From: JBFELU01 sp041572755
GTDB taxonomy: Bacteria; Actinomycetota; Acidimicrobiia; Spongiisociales; UBA11373
Direction of reading: 5' to 3'
Assembly (NCBI GenBank): GCA_041572755.1
Contig: JBFFRY010000001.1
Location: 69,620 to 133,619 of the forward strand
DNA: 64,000 nt
Shown here: positions 42,848 to 50,647 of the stretch, piece by piece
How positions within the stretch are numbered: position 1 is the first letter of the stretch
How the letters are laid out: every line of letters starts with the position of its first letter
Program-made: the position numbers and the translations under genes
Notes under the pieces: model-generated
Database searches by the model: none
Told to the model about the DNA's origin: nothing
Seen by the model: only the letters and a program-made list of their open reading frames with translations

Positions 42848-43351
42848 ATCGCCATCTTCCCCATCCGTACCTTTGGAGATCCGGTCTTGCGCACCCGGGC
42901 CGCCGAGGTCTCTGAGATCGATGCGGATCTCCGCCGCCTCGTCGACGACATGCTCGAAACGATGTACGCCGCACCGGGGGTGGGGTTGGCAGCTCCGCAG
43001 ATCGGGATTCCGCTTCGGGTCGTCGTCTTCGACATCGGGGAGGGCCCCCACCATCTGATCAACCCCGTGATCGAGGAAACGTCGGGATCGTGGACGTACG
43101 AGGAAGGCTGTCTATCGGTTCCCGACCGGTATTGGCCCATCGAGCGACCGGCCTTCGCCCGGGCACACGGTTTGGACCTGGAGGGCAACGACGTCACCCA
43201 TGAGGGCGACGAGTTGATGGGCCGGGTCTTGCAGCACGAACTCGATCACATCGACGGCACCCTCCTTTTGGAGCGCCTCTCGCGCCGGAACCGCAAGCTG
43301 GCGCTCAAGGAACTCAGGGAGGAAGCCCTCGGGCTGGCGGGTCCCCAGTGA
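42848..43351 (+). CDS. def: Peptide deformylase with predicted AUC start codon
   Basis: 167-residue iron/zinc enzyme removing formyl from nascent proteins. Motif 1 GVGLAAPQIG near residue 44, motif 2 EGCLSVP near 91, motif 3 LQHELDHIDG near 132: all intact. The N-terminus is typical of deformylases (MAIFPIRTFGDPVLRTRA) only if translation begins at ATC 42848, 6 bases after AAGGAGG (42835-42841). Back to the in-frame stop at 42794 there is no ATG, GTG or TTG; the first canonical codon, TTG 42887, would delete the conserved FGDPVL. Co-translated with fmt. Confidence 0.9.
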   Translation: MAIFPIRTFGDPVLRTRAAEVSEIDADLRRLVDDMLETMYAAPGVGLAAPQIGIPLRVVVFDIGEGPHHLINPVIEETSGSWTYEEGCLSVPDRYWPIERPAFARAHGLDLEGNDVTHEGDELMGRVLQHELDHIDGTLLLERLSRRNRKLALKELREEALGLAGPQ

Positions 43352-44268
43352 CGATCGCGATCTTCTACGGCACTGCGATGGAGTCGATTCCTGCACTCGC
43401 CGCCCTCTGCACGATCGCCGAAGTGCCGCTGGTCGTCACCCAGCCCGATCGCCCTCGGGGGCGTTCGGGGCGACCTCAATCTCCACCCGTTGGGGTCGCC
43501 GCCGGCACCTGGGGAATCCCGGTTCTCCAACCGGAGCGAGCACTCGAGACGGCGGATGCGGTGGCGGCCCTGCGCCCGGATGTTGCCGTGGTGGCGGCGT
43601 TCGGCCAGCTCCTGCCCCCGGAGCTGCTCGAAATCCCCCGCAGGGGGTTCGTCAACGTTCACTTCTCCCTTCTTCCCCGTTGGCGGGGTGCCAGCCCGGT
43701 GGTGCGAGCGATCCTGGCCGGCGATGAGGAGACGGGGGTGACGATCATGCGGGTCGATGAAGGGCTGGACACCGGCCCGGCCTTGGCGCAGCTGGCTACT
43801 CCAATCGGGGGAGCGGAGACGGCCGGGGAGCTGACCGCCCGTCTCGCCGGGGTCGGTGCCCAGCTGTTGACCGAGACGCTGCCCGAATACATGCAAGGCG
43901 GCCTCGAACCGGTAGCACAGGACGACTCGGGCGCCACCGCCGCGGCCAAGGTGCGGGTCGAGGAGGCCTTTGTCGATCCCGGTCGGCACGGATCGGAGGC
44001 GGTGCTTCGGGCGGTGCGAGGATTCAACCCCCGGCCCGGTGCCTGGTCGATGGTCGATGGGGCCCGGCTCAAGGTGTGGCGCGCCCGGGAAGCACCGACC
44101 GGGGACATCGAGGCGGGGATGGCGGTGGTACGAGACGATGCGGTGTTGCTCGGGACGCGCGACGGAGCGGTGGAATTGATCGAGGTGCAACCGGAAGGTC
44201 GCGCCCGCATGGCGGCGCGCGACTGGATGCTGGGGCGCCGGGGCGAGCCGGCCCGGTTCAGCGAATGA
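43348..44268 (+). CDS. fmt: Methionyl-tRNA formyltransferase
   Basis: 306-residue enzyme that formylates initiator Met-tRNA, the reaction undone by Def on finished proteins. Formyl-tetrahydrofolate-binding domain with VTQPDRPRGRSG near residue 31, catalytic Asn/His in FVNVHFSLLPRWRGASPVVRAIL near 104 and VDEGLDTGP near 138; C-terminal tRNA-binding OB domain with RGFNPRPGAW near 227. GTG start on a GTGA overlap with def. rsmB, common after fmt, is absent. Convergent with the PPK2 gene, overlapping by 11 bases. Confidence 0.94.
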   Translation: MTIAIFYGTAMESIPALAALCTIAEVPLVVTQPDRPRGRSGRPQSPPVGVAAGTWGIPVLQPERALETADAVAALRPDVAVVAAFGQLLPPELLEIPRRGFVNVHFSLLPRWRGASPVVRAILAGDEETGVTIMRVDEGLDTGPALAQLATPIGGAETAGELTARLAGVGAQLLTETLPEYMQGGLEPVAQDDSGATAAAKVRVEEAFVDPGRHGSEAVLRAVRGFNPRPGAWSMVDGARLKVWRAREAPTGDIEAGMAVVRDDAVLLGTRDGAVELIEVQPEGRARMAARDWMLGRRGEPARFSE

Positions 44269-45061
44269 CGACGCCGCTGAGGTCGTCCTCGGCCGGCGGG
44301 TAGCTCATCTCGAGGCTCTCCAGCGTTTCCACGAGGATCGAGGCCACGACGAGGTTGCGGTACCACTTGCGATCGGCGGGGACCACGTACCAGGGGGCCC
44401 ATGGGGTGCTGGTGCGCGACAGCACCTCCTCATAGGCGGCCGTGTAGTCGCTCCAGCGCTCCCGTTCGGCGAGGTCGCCGAGGCTGAACTTCCAATGCTT
44501 GGAGGGGTCGTCGAGCCGGGCTTGGAGGCGCTCCGCCTGTTCTTCCCGGCTGATGTGGAGGAAGAACTTGCGGATGGTGGTTCCCTCGTCCGCGAGGAGT
44601 CGCTCGAAGTCGTTGATGTGGTCGTAGCGACGGGACCACACGGCATGGTCTACCAGGTCGTGCACCCGAACGACGAGGACGTCCTCGTAGTGGCTGCGGT
44701 TGAAGATGGTGATCCGGCCGTTCCCCGGTGTCCGGGCGTGCACCCGCCACAGGTAGTCGTGGGCGAGCTCTCGGGGAGTCGGCTTCTTGAAGGAAGCCAC
44801 GGTGACGCCGGCCGGGTTGACCCCCTCGAACACGTGGCGGATCGTGCCGTCCTTGCCACCGGTGTCCATCGCCTGGAGCACGACCAGCACCTTGTGCTTC
44901 CCCTCGGCGTAGAGCAGCTCCTGGAGCGACTCGAGACGGCCGTTGAGAGCGTTGAGCTGCTCCTTGCCCTCGTCCTTGCCGCCGCCGAAGGCGGAGGCGT
45001 CGCCGGGGTCCCGGTCGGTGAGACGGACGGGGGTGTCGGGGGGGATCCGGTAGCGTTCCAT
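44258..45061 (-). CDS. Polyphosphate kinase 2 family protein
   Basis: 267-residue PPK2-family phosphotransferase using polyphosphate to phosphorylate nucleotides. Walker A MDTGGKDGTIRHV near residue 65, lid-like VASFKKPTPRELAHDYLWRVHARTPGNGRI, Walker B FNRSHYEDVLVVRVH near 120, KWKFSLGDLAERE (here KHWKFSLGDLAERERW) near 188, and PWYVVPADRKWYRNLVV near 222. The length fits class I-III enzymes acting on AMP or ADP; direction and substrate need assay. It appears leaderless: TAGGCT ends exactly 6 bases before its ATG. Confidence 0.9.
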   Translation of the reverse strand: MERYRIPPDTPVRLTDRDPGDASAFGGGKDEGKEQLNALNGRLESLQELLYAEGKHKVLVVLQAMDTGGKDGTIRHVFEGVNPAGVTVASFKKPTPRELAHDYLWRVHARTPGNGRITIFNRSHYEDVLVVRVHDLVDHAVWSRRYDHINDFERLLADEGTTIRKFFLHISREEQAERLQARLDDPSKHWKFSLGDLAERERWSDYTAAYEEVLSRTSTPWAPWYVVPADRKWYRNLVVASILVETLESLEMSYPPAEDDLSGVVIR

Positions 45062-45067
45062 GACGCC

Positions 45068-45073
45068 AGCCTA
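45068..45073 (-). promoter_or_regulatory. -10 element TAGGCT of the PPK2 gene
   Basis: On the reverse strand TAGGCT occupies 45073-45068, followed by 6 bases and ATG at 45061, giving a predicted leaderless transcript. Confidence 0.55.
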
Positions 45074-45123
45074 CGAGGGTGTCGACTCCGGGCTCCGACT
45101 AGCTACGGGTAGTAGATTCAACG

Positions 45124-45129
45124 TACACT
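45124..45129 (+). promoter_or_regulatory. -10 element TACACT of the DUF6777-like gene
   Basis: TACACT with predicted start near 45136; AAAGGAAG precedes GTG 45152. It is divergent from the PPK2 promoter about 50 bases away. Confidence 0.4.
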
Positions 45130-45151
45130 GAGAGCAGTCACAAAGGAAGTC

Positions 45152-45970
45152 GTGGAGCACTGGGACGGCACCGTCGAGGTGCGCATCATCGAGGCACCGC
45201 CCCACACGGTGCGGGAGGGGCGTCGGCCAACGGATCGATCCTGGCGCATCCCGGCGCTCGTCTCAGTCGGTCTGATGGCGGTCTCGACGATCGGACTCCT
45301 CATCGCTCTCGCCACCGTTTCGCAGAGCGGGGAGTCGGGGGAGGCCCTCCCCGGCGAGGCGCCGGTGGAGCCGGCTGCGGCGGTGGGGGAGTCCCCGTTC
45401 TTCTCGTTCGCCGATCCCCCGGGCCTCATGGCGACAGTGCGCCATCGCGAGGACGTGGGCCTGTACGGGGGGACCTTGGAGCAGGTCTGTGACCCCGACC
45501 TGTTGGCGAAGTCCCTGGCGGCCGATCCGGCGAAAGGGCTGGCCTGGGCGTCGGTGCAGGGGATCCCACGCCAAGCGATCACCTGGTTCCTGGCCGGGTT
45601 GCGGCCGGCGGTGACCACCGAGCCGATGGCGGTGACGAACCATGGGTATACCCGGGGGCGGGCCACGCCCCGGCCCGCCGTGCTGGAGCCCGGCACGGCG
45701 ATCCTGGTGGACACCGAGGGCCGGGCGCGGGTGCGGTGCCTGTGCGGCAACCCCGTCATCGTGGGTCCCACCGACGATCCCCCCCCGACGACCACGACCA
45801 CCACGACCACCACGACCACCACGACCACCACGACCACCACGACCACCACCACCACGACCACGACCACCACCATGCCTCCGCCTCCGCCGCCGCCGCCGCC
45901 GCCGCCTCCGCCGCCGCCGCCTCCTCCGCCGCCGCCTGAGTGCCCTCCCGAGGAGTGCGAGGGGCAGTAG
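45152..45970 (+). CDS. DUF6777-like membrane protein with poly-Thr and poly-Pro tail
   Basis: 272-residue protein. Cytoplasmic N-tail, one transmembrane helix (about 32-54), then a domain with VGLYGGTLEQVCDPDLLAKSLAADPAKGLAWASVQGI, VTNHGYTRGRATPRPAVLEPGTAILVDTEGRARVRCLCGNP, which I recognise as the DUF6777 pattern. Four Cys lie in conserved-looking places. The tail is extreme: about 28 consecutive Thr (near 212-239), Met, 22 consecutive Pro, then ECPPEECEGQ with two Cys. Function unknown; the tail may span or anchor in the cell wall. The Pro run should require EF-P for translation. Confidence 0.82.
   Translation: MEHWDGTVEVRIIEAPPHTVREGRRPTDRSWRIPALVSVGLMAVSTIGLLIALATVSQSGESGEALPGEAPVEPAAAVGESPFFSFADPPGLMATVRHREDVGLYGGTLEQVCDPDLLAKSLAADPAKGLAWASVQGIPRQAITWFLAGLRPAVTTEPMAVTNHGYTRGRATPRPAVLEPGTAILVDTEGRARVRCLCGNPVIVGPTDDPPPTTTTTTTTTTTTTTTTTTTTTTTTTTTTMPPPPPPPPPPPPPPPPPPPPPECPPEECEGQ
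45787..45938 (+). repeat. Codon-phased simple repeats encoding poly-Thr and poly-Pro
   Basis: 45787-45870 is built of ACC/ACG triplets, largely in a 9-base pattern (ACGACCACC); after one ATG, 45874-45938 is CCG/CCT triplets. All units are multiples of three, so slippage would change tract length without breaking the frame. Confidence 0.9.
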
Positions 45971-45976
45971 TCGCGA

Positions 45977-45982
45977 TACACT
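45977..45982 (+). promoter_or_regulatory. -10 element TACACT of rpe
   Basis: TACACT ends 8 bases before GTG 45991; predicted transcript starts about 2 bases before the start codon. Confidence 0.45.
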
Positions 45983-45990
45983 CGCCGATC

Positions 45991-46656
45991 GTGAGCCCCA
46001 AGCCCCCCAGGATCGCCCCGTCGCTCCTCGCCGCCGACTTCGCCCGCCTCGCCGAAGAGGTGGCCCGCGTCGAGGATCACGTCGATCTGCTCCACGTCGA
46101 CGTCATGGACGGTCACTTCGTCCCCAACCTTTCGTTCGGGATGCCGGTGATCGAGTCGCTGCGCCCCACCACCCGGCTGTACTTCGACTGCCACCTGATG
46201 GTGACGAACCCGGTGCCGCTGTTCGAGCCGCTCAAGGAGGCCGGGGCCGACCTGGTCTCGGTGCACATCGAGGTCCAGCCCGACCCGACCGCAGCGGCCG
46301 ACGCGGCTCGCCGCACCGGCCTCGACTTCGGGTTGGTGATCGATCCGGCGACGCCGTTCGAAGCCGTTGCCCCCTTCGTGGAGCTCTGCGATCTGTTGCT
46401 GGTGATGTCGGTAGCCCCCGGATTCGGGGGTCAGGCGTTCATCCCCGAAGTCCTGCCGAAAGTCGAAGCGGCCAGAAAGTGGGTTGATTCTCACGGCCTA
46501 CCTGCCGATATCCAGATCGACGGCGGAATCACGCCGGAGACGGCCGGCCCGGCCCGACGCGCCGGGGCCGACATCTTCGTTGCCGGCACGGCGATCTTCC
46601 GATCGCCGGATCCGGTGGCGGCCGTCGCCGAACTGAGAGCTGCGATCGGGAGCTGA
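45991..46656 (+). CDS. rpe: Ribulose-phosphate 3-epimerase
   Basis: 221-residue TIM-barrel epimerase of the pentose phosphate pathway. IAPSLLAADFARL at the N-terminus, LHVDVMDGHFVPNLSFGMPVIESLR (metal His and Asp), DCHLMVTNP, VMSVAPGFGGQAF (MSV.PGFGGQ signature), IQIDGGITPETA near 175 and FVAGTAIFR. GTG 45991 fits both the family N-terminus and the promoter. Overlaps the next gene by one base (TGATG). Confidence 0.94.
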   Translation: MSPKPPRIAPSLLAADFARLAEEVARVEDHVDLLHVDVMDGHFVPNLSFGMPVIESLRPTTRLYFDCHLMVTNPVPLFEPLKEAGADLVSVHIEVQPDPTAAADAARRTGLDFGLVIDPATPFEAVAPFVELCDLLLVMSVAPGFGGQAFIPEVLPKVEAARKWVDSHGLPADIQIDGGITPETAGPARRAGADIFVAGTAIFRSPDPVAAVAELRAAIGS

Positions 46657-47585
46657 TGAGCGAACGAATCCTCGTGATCGACGATGATCCGGACATCGTG
46701 CAGTTCGTCCGCGTCAACCTGGAGCTCGAGGGGTATCGGGTCGACGTGGCCACCGGAGGCGAGGAGGGGATCGAGAAGGCTCTCGCCGACCCGCCGGATC
46801 TGGTGCTGCTCGACATCATGATGCCCGAAGTCGATGGTCTGGCGGTGATGGAGCGTCTGCAGTTGTCACCCGCCACGGCCAACACCGGTGTGATCCTGCT
46901 CACCGCCCTCACCGTGACCGAGGACCGGGTGAAGGGTCTGATGGCCGGCGCCGACGACTACATCACCAAGCCGTTCGCCATCGAGGAGCTGGTCGCTCGG
47001 ATCGGGGCGGTGCTGCGGCGATCGAAGGAGATGCGAGACCTCTCTCCTCTCACCGGGCTACCCGGCAACTTCCGGATCGCCGAGGAACTGGAACGGCGGG
47101 TGCTGGGCGCCGGTTCCTTTGGGGTCGTCCATGCCGACCTCGACAACTTCAAGGCCTTCAACGACCACTACGGGTTCATGCGCGGCGACAACGTGATCAA
47201 GTTCACCGCCAACACGATGATCGAGGCTGCCGTCGCCACGGGAGATCCGACCTGCTTCGTCGGTCACGTCGGTGGTGACGACTTCGTGGCCGTCATGCAC
47301 CCGGACGTCGCCGAACAGTTCTGCAAGACCGTCATCTCGCTCTTCGACGACGGCATCCTCGACTTCTACGACCCCCACGATGCCTTGCGGGGCTACGTCG
47401 AGGTGATCGACCGGCGGGGGGAGCGTCACGCATTCCCCATCGTCTCTTTGTCCCTCGGTGTGGCGACCAACCTGAAGCGAACCTTCACGAGTACCTGGGA
47501 GGCGTCGGCCGTCGCTTCCGAGATGAAGGAGCACGCCAAGGCCGATGCCGGCTCGGCCTTCAAGATCGACCGCCGCAACCGCTGA
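46656..47585 (+). CDS. Response regulator with GGDEF-like output domain
   Basis: 309-residue REC-GGDEF protein. Receiver domain 1-125: acidic DDDP near residue 9, phosphoacceptor Asp in LVLLDIMMPEVDG near 53, Thr/Ser and Lys in ALT and ITKPF. Output domain from about 130: SPLTGLPGNFRIAEELE, LDNFKAFNDHYGFMRGDNVIKF and a signature loop reading GGDDF instead of GGDEF/GGEEF. No RxxD inhibitory site precedes the loop. It could be an active or a weakened diguanylate cyclase. No histidine kinase is adjacent. It follows rpe with one-base overlap. Confidence 0.87.
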   Translation: MSERILVIDDDPDIVQFVRVNLELEGYRVDVATGGEEGIEKALADPPDLVLLDIMMPEVDGLAVMERLQLSPATANTGVILLTALTVTEDRVKGLMAGADDYITKPFAIEELVARIGAVLRRSKEMRDLSPLTGLPGNFRIAEELERRVLGAGSFGVVHADLDNFKAFNDHYGFMRGDNVIKFTANTMIEAAVATGDPTCFVGHVGGDDFVAVMHPDVAEQFCKTVISLFDDGILDFYDPHDALRGYVEVIDRRGERHAFPIVSLSLGVATNLKRTFTSTWEASAVASEMKEHAKADAGSAFKIDRRNR

Positions 47586-47612
47586 TCGGATCGAAGCCCT
47601 CATCGGTACCGG

Positions 47613-47618
47613 TACTAT
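47613..47618 (+). promoter_or_regulatory. -10 element TACTAT of the rib operon
   Basis: TACTAT with predicted transcript start near 47625, a few bases before the FMN riboswitch. Confidence 0.45.
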
Positions 47619-47633
47619 GGGAGCCGGAGCCCA

Positions 47634-47746
47634 TTCTTCGGGGCAGGGTGTGATTCCCGACCGGCGGTGAAAGTCCGCGAACCCCTAGCGGGGCCGATCC
47701 GGTGCGATTCCGGAACCGACGGTGACAGTCCGGATGGGAGAAGGAG
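47634..47746 (+). promoter_or_regulatory. FMN riboswitch (RFN element)
   Basis: Conserved RFN blocks in order: TTCGGGGCAGGG, GATTCCCGACCGGCGGTGA, AGTCCGCGA, CCGATCCGGTGCGATTCCGGAACCGACGGTGA split over two helices, AGTCCGGATGGGAGAAG. The last block leads directly into AAGGAGGG, the ribosome site of ribD (GTG 47755). With no T-rich terminator in between, FMN most likely acts by hiding the ribosome site, repressing ribD-ribE-ribBA-ribH. Confidence 0.95.
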
Positions 47747-47754
47747 GGCTCGCG

Positions 47755-48843
47755 GTGTCGTCGCGCCGCGCGCCCATGGTCCGGGAGGACGACGTGGACG
47801 AGCGGCGTTTGATGGCCGAGGCAATCGTGGCGGCCGCCGACGCCATGCCGCACCCCAACCCTCGCGTGGGCGCCATCGTGGTGGATGCCGGCGGTTCCGT
47901 GGTGGGCCGGGGCTCCCATCGCGGTGGTCCCGGCCACCCGCACGCCGAGGTGATCGCGCTTCTCGAGGCGGGCGACCGGGCCCGGGGCGGGACCGTGGTG
48001 GTGACACTCGAGCCGTGCGCCCACGAGGGGCGGACCCCGCCCTGCACCGACCTGATACTCCGATCCGGTGTGACCCGGGTGGTGGTGGGAGCGATCGACC
48101 CCGACCCCCGAGTGGCCCGACGCGGAATCGACACCCTGCGGCGCGCCGGTGTCGCCGTGGACGAGGGAGTCGAGGCGGCGGCCGTCGAGGCCATGGACCC
48201 CGGCTACTTTCACCACCGGCGCACGGGCCGACCGCGGCTGACTCTCAAGGCGGCCCTCACCCTGGACGGGGAAGTGGCGGCCCACGACGGCACGTCACAG
48301 TGGATCACCTCACCGGAGGCCCGGGCCGACGCCCATAGGCTGCGGAGCAGGGCCGATGCCGTGCTGGTCGGCTCCGGGACCGTGCTTGCCGACGACCCCC
48401 GTCTCACCGTGCGCGTCGGTGAGCCGGAACGCCAGCCGCATCCTGTGGTGATCACCGGCACCCGGCCCTTGCCGGCGGGGGCCGCGATCCTGGAACGGAA
48501 GCCGACGGTCTTTGCGCCCGCTCCCGTCGATCTTCCCACCGAGGTGGTGGTGCTGCCGGGTCCCGATGGCGTGGATCTCGCCGGTGCCCTCGACCATCTC
48601 GGCTCGGCGGGCATCGTCGACGTCCTCGTCGAGGGGGGCCCGAGCATCGCGGCAGCGTTCTGGCGGGCGGGCATGGTGAGCCACGGCGTGTTCTATCTCG
48701 GAGCTCGGCTCGCCGCCGGTGCGGGGCGGGGCCCGTTGGCGGGAGTCTTTGCGACGCTCACCGATGCCTCGCCGATCGACATCCTGTCGGCGGTTCGGAT
48801 CGGGACCGACTTGCGGATCGACTTCACGCCGGGAGGGTCCTGA
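47755..48843 (+). CDS. ribD: Bifunctional riboflavin deaminase/reductase RibD
   Basis: 362-residue enzyme. N-terminal zinc deaminase (HAEVIAL near residue 65, PCAHEGRTPPC near 86), then the reductase domain (TLKAALTLDGEVAAHDGTSQWIT near 163, DAVLVGSGTVLADDPRLTVR near 200, VLVEGGPSIAAAFW near 290). It converts the product of GTP cyclohydrolase II through two steps. GTG 47755 is set by AAGGAGGG at the riboswitch exit; the next in-frame ATG is 7 codons on. One-base overlap with ribE. Confidence 0.94.
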   Translation: MSSRRAPMVREDDVDERRLMAEAIVAAADAMPHPNPRVGAIVVDAGGSVVGRGSHRGGPGHPHAEVIALLEAGDRARGGTVVVTLEPCAHEGRTPPCTDLILRSGVTRVVVGAIDPDPRVARRGIDTLRRAGVAVDEGVEAAAVEAMDPGYFHHRRTGRPRLTLKAALTLDGEVAAHDGTSQWITSPEARADAHRLRSRADAVLVGSGTVLADDPRLTVRVGEPERQPHPVVITGTRPLPAGAAILERKPTVFAPAPVDLPTEVVVLPGPDGVDLAGALDHLGSAGIVDVLVEGGPSIAAAFWRAGMVSHGVFYLGARLAAGAGRGPLAGVFATLTDASPIDILSAVRIGTDLRIDFTPGGS

Positions 48844-49436
48844 TGTTCACCGGGATCGTCGAAGGAGTGGGCACGATCGAATCGGTCGAGGACACCGGGG
48901 GGAAGCGCAGGCTCGCCATCGGGGCGGGAGCGGTCGTCGGAGACATGAGGGTCGGGGACTCGATCTCCGTGAACGGTGTCTGCCTCACTGCGGTCGAGAC
49001 GACGAGCGACGGCTTCGAGGTCGAGGCGGTCATCGAGACTTTGGATCGTTCCAATCTCGGAGAGCTGATCCCGGGGGATCGCGTCAACTTGGAGCGACCG
49101 CTGGCCGCCGGCGGACGATTCGACGGCCACATCGTGCAGGGGCACGTCGATGGTGTGGGGGTGCTGCGGTCGACGGAGACGGAGGGAGCCTCTCGGCGTC
49201 TCTGGTTCGATGCTCCGGCCGACTTGTGCCGCTACCTCGTGGAGAAGGGGTCGATCTCCGTCGACGGGGTCAGCTTGACGGTCTCGGGGGTCGATGACAC
49301 GGGATTCGAGGTCGTGCTGATACCTCACACCCTCGACGTCACGGTCTTCGGCACACGGCGGATCGGGGACCGAGTGAACCTTGAGGTCGACGTACTCGCC
49401 AAATACGTGGAGCGGCTCTTGGAAGAGCGGTCATGA
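48843..49436 (+). CDS. ribE: Riboflavin synthase alpha chain
   Basis: 197-residue riboflavin synthase made of two similar beta-barrel halves. MFTGIVEGVGTI is the invariant N-terminus; SISVNGVCLTAV in the first half mirrors SISVDGVSLTVS in the second; GHIVQGHVDGVG near 97 contributes to the ligand site. It dismutates two lumazines to riboflavin. Overlaps ribBA as ATGA. Confidence 0.95.
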   Translation: MFTGIVEGVGTIESVEDTGGKRRLAIGAGAVVGDMRVGDSISVNGVCLTAVETTSDGFEVEAVIETLDRSNLGELIPGDRVNLERPLAAGGRFDGHIVQGHVDGVGVLRSTETEGASRRLWFDAPADLCRYLVEKGSISVDGVSLTVSGVDDTGFEVVLIPHTLDVTVFGTRRIGDRVNLEVDVLAKYVERLLEERS

Positions 49437-50647
49437 GCTTCTCACCCATTCCCGAGGCGATCGATGCGATCAGGCGCGGCGACTTCGTGATCGTGGTCGA
49501 CGATGCCGATCGCGAGAACGAGGGCGATCTGATCATCGCCGCCGAGCAGGTGACTCCTCAATCGATCGCCTTCATGGTCAACCACACCAGCGGGCTCATC
49601 TGCGTCCCCATGCTGGGAGAGCGCCTCGACGAGCTGCGGCTACCCCTCATGGTCATGGAGAACACCGACTCTCATCGCACTGCCTTCACTGTCTCCGTCG
49701 ACTTCGTGCACGGTACGACCACGGGGATCTCGGCGGCGGATCGTTCGGCGACCATCGCCGCCCTGATCGATCCCGCAGTCCGGCCTGAAGAGCTGGCACG
49801 CCCCGGTCACATCTTCCCGCTCCGCTATCAACCAGGCGGCGTGCTCAAGCGCGCCGGCCACACCGAGGCCTCCGTCGACCTCGCCCGGATGGCGGGCCTC
49901 TACCCGGCCGGGGTCTTGTGCGAGATCGTGAACGAGGACGGAACGATGGCCCGGCTCCCCGAATTGGAGCGCTTCGCCAAGGAGCACGACGTGCTCCTGG
50001 TGAGCATCGCCGATCTCATCGCCCACCGGCGCCGCAGCGAGAAGCTGGTGCGGCGCGTCGCGGAAGCGACGATCCCCACGGACTTCGGGGATTTTCGAGC
50101 GATCGGCTTCGAGTCGTTGCTCGACGGCACACACCATGTGGCGCTCGTCAAGGGGGAGGTCTCGGGCCGGGAGCGGGTCCTGGTGCGGGTCCACTCCGAG
50201 TGCCTCACGGGTGACGTGTTCGGGAGCCGGCGCTGTGACTGTGGCTATCAGCTGCGGGACGCCCTCGGGAAGATCGCCGAAGAGGGAGAAGGTGTCGTCC
50301 TCTACTTCCGTGGCCACGAAGGCAGAGGCATCGGCATCATGCACAAGCTGGCCGCCTATGCCCTCCAGGAGCAGGGGCGGGACACCGTCGAAGCCAACGT
50401 GGATCTCGGGTTTCCCGCCGATGCACGCGACTACGGCGTGGGCGCCCAGATCCTCGCCGAACTGGGGATCACCAGCATGAGGTTGATGACGAACAACCCC
50501 GCCAAGCGGGCCGGTCTCGAAGGCTACGGGCTCTCGATCGTCGAGCGAGTCCCGCTGCAGGCGAAGCAGACGCCTGAGAATCGGGGCTACCTGGCGACCA
50601 AGGTGGCCAAGATGGGGCACTTGCTCGACCTGGAGGGGGAGGAATGA
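49433..50647 (+). CDS. ribBA: 3,4-DHBP synthase / GTP cyclohydrolase II
   Basis: 404-residue fusion. RibB domain (about 1-200): VVDDADRENEGDLIIAAE near residue 23, HTSGLICVPM near 49, the RPGHIFPLRY-type segment (ARPGHIFPLRYQPGGVLKRAGHTEAS) near 122. RibA domain (about 205-400): RVHSECLTGDVFGSRRCDCG zinc site near 251, YFRGHEGRGIGIMHKLAAY near 287. It supplies both precursors of the pathway. Overlaps ribH as ATGA. Confidence 0.96.
   Translation: MSFSPIPEAIDAIRRGDFVIVVDDADRENEGDLIIAAEQVTPQSIAFMVNHTSGLICVPMLGERLDELRLPLMVMENTDSHRTAFTVSVDFVHGTTTGISAADRSATIAALIDPAVRPEELARPGHIFPLRYQPGGVLKRAGHTEASVDLARMAGLYPAGVLCEIVNEDGTMARLPELERFAKEHDVLLVSIADLIAHRRRSEKLVRRVAEATIPTDFGDFRAIGFESLLDGTHHVALVKGEVSGRERVLVRVHSECLTGDVFGSRRCDCGYQLRDALGKIAEEGEGVVLYFRGHEGRGIGIMHKLAAYALQEQGRDTVEANVDLGFPADARDYGVGAQILAELGITSMRLMTNNPAKRAGLEGYGLSIVERVPLQAKQTPENRGYLATKVAKMGHLLDLEGEE

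Noticed and set aside
45787..45938. Repeat tract considered as a CRISPR array or minisatellite locus
   Set aside because: No spacers; units are 3-9 bases and remain in the coding frame of a protein with a membrane helix and a DUF6777-like domain.
45118..46494. 458-residue reverse-strand open frame with long Gly and Val runs
   Set aside because: The Gly and Val runs are the antisense reading of the forward Thr/Pro repeats. It also covers rpe on the opposite strand.
47634..47746. FMN riboswitch as a novel regulatory RNA
   Set aside because: All RFN sequence blocks are present and the downstream genes are the rib operon, so it is a standard element.
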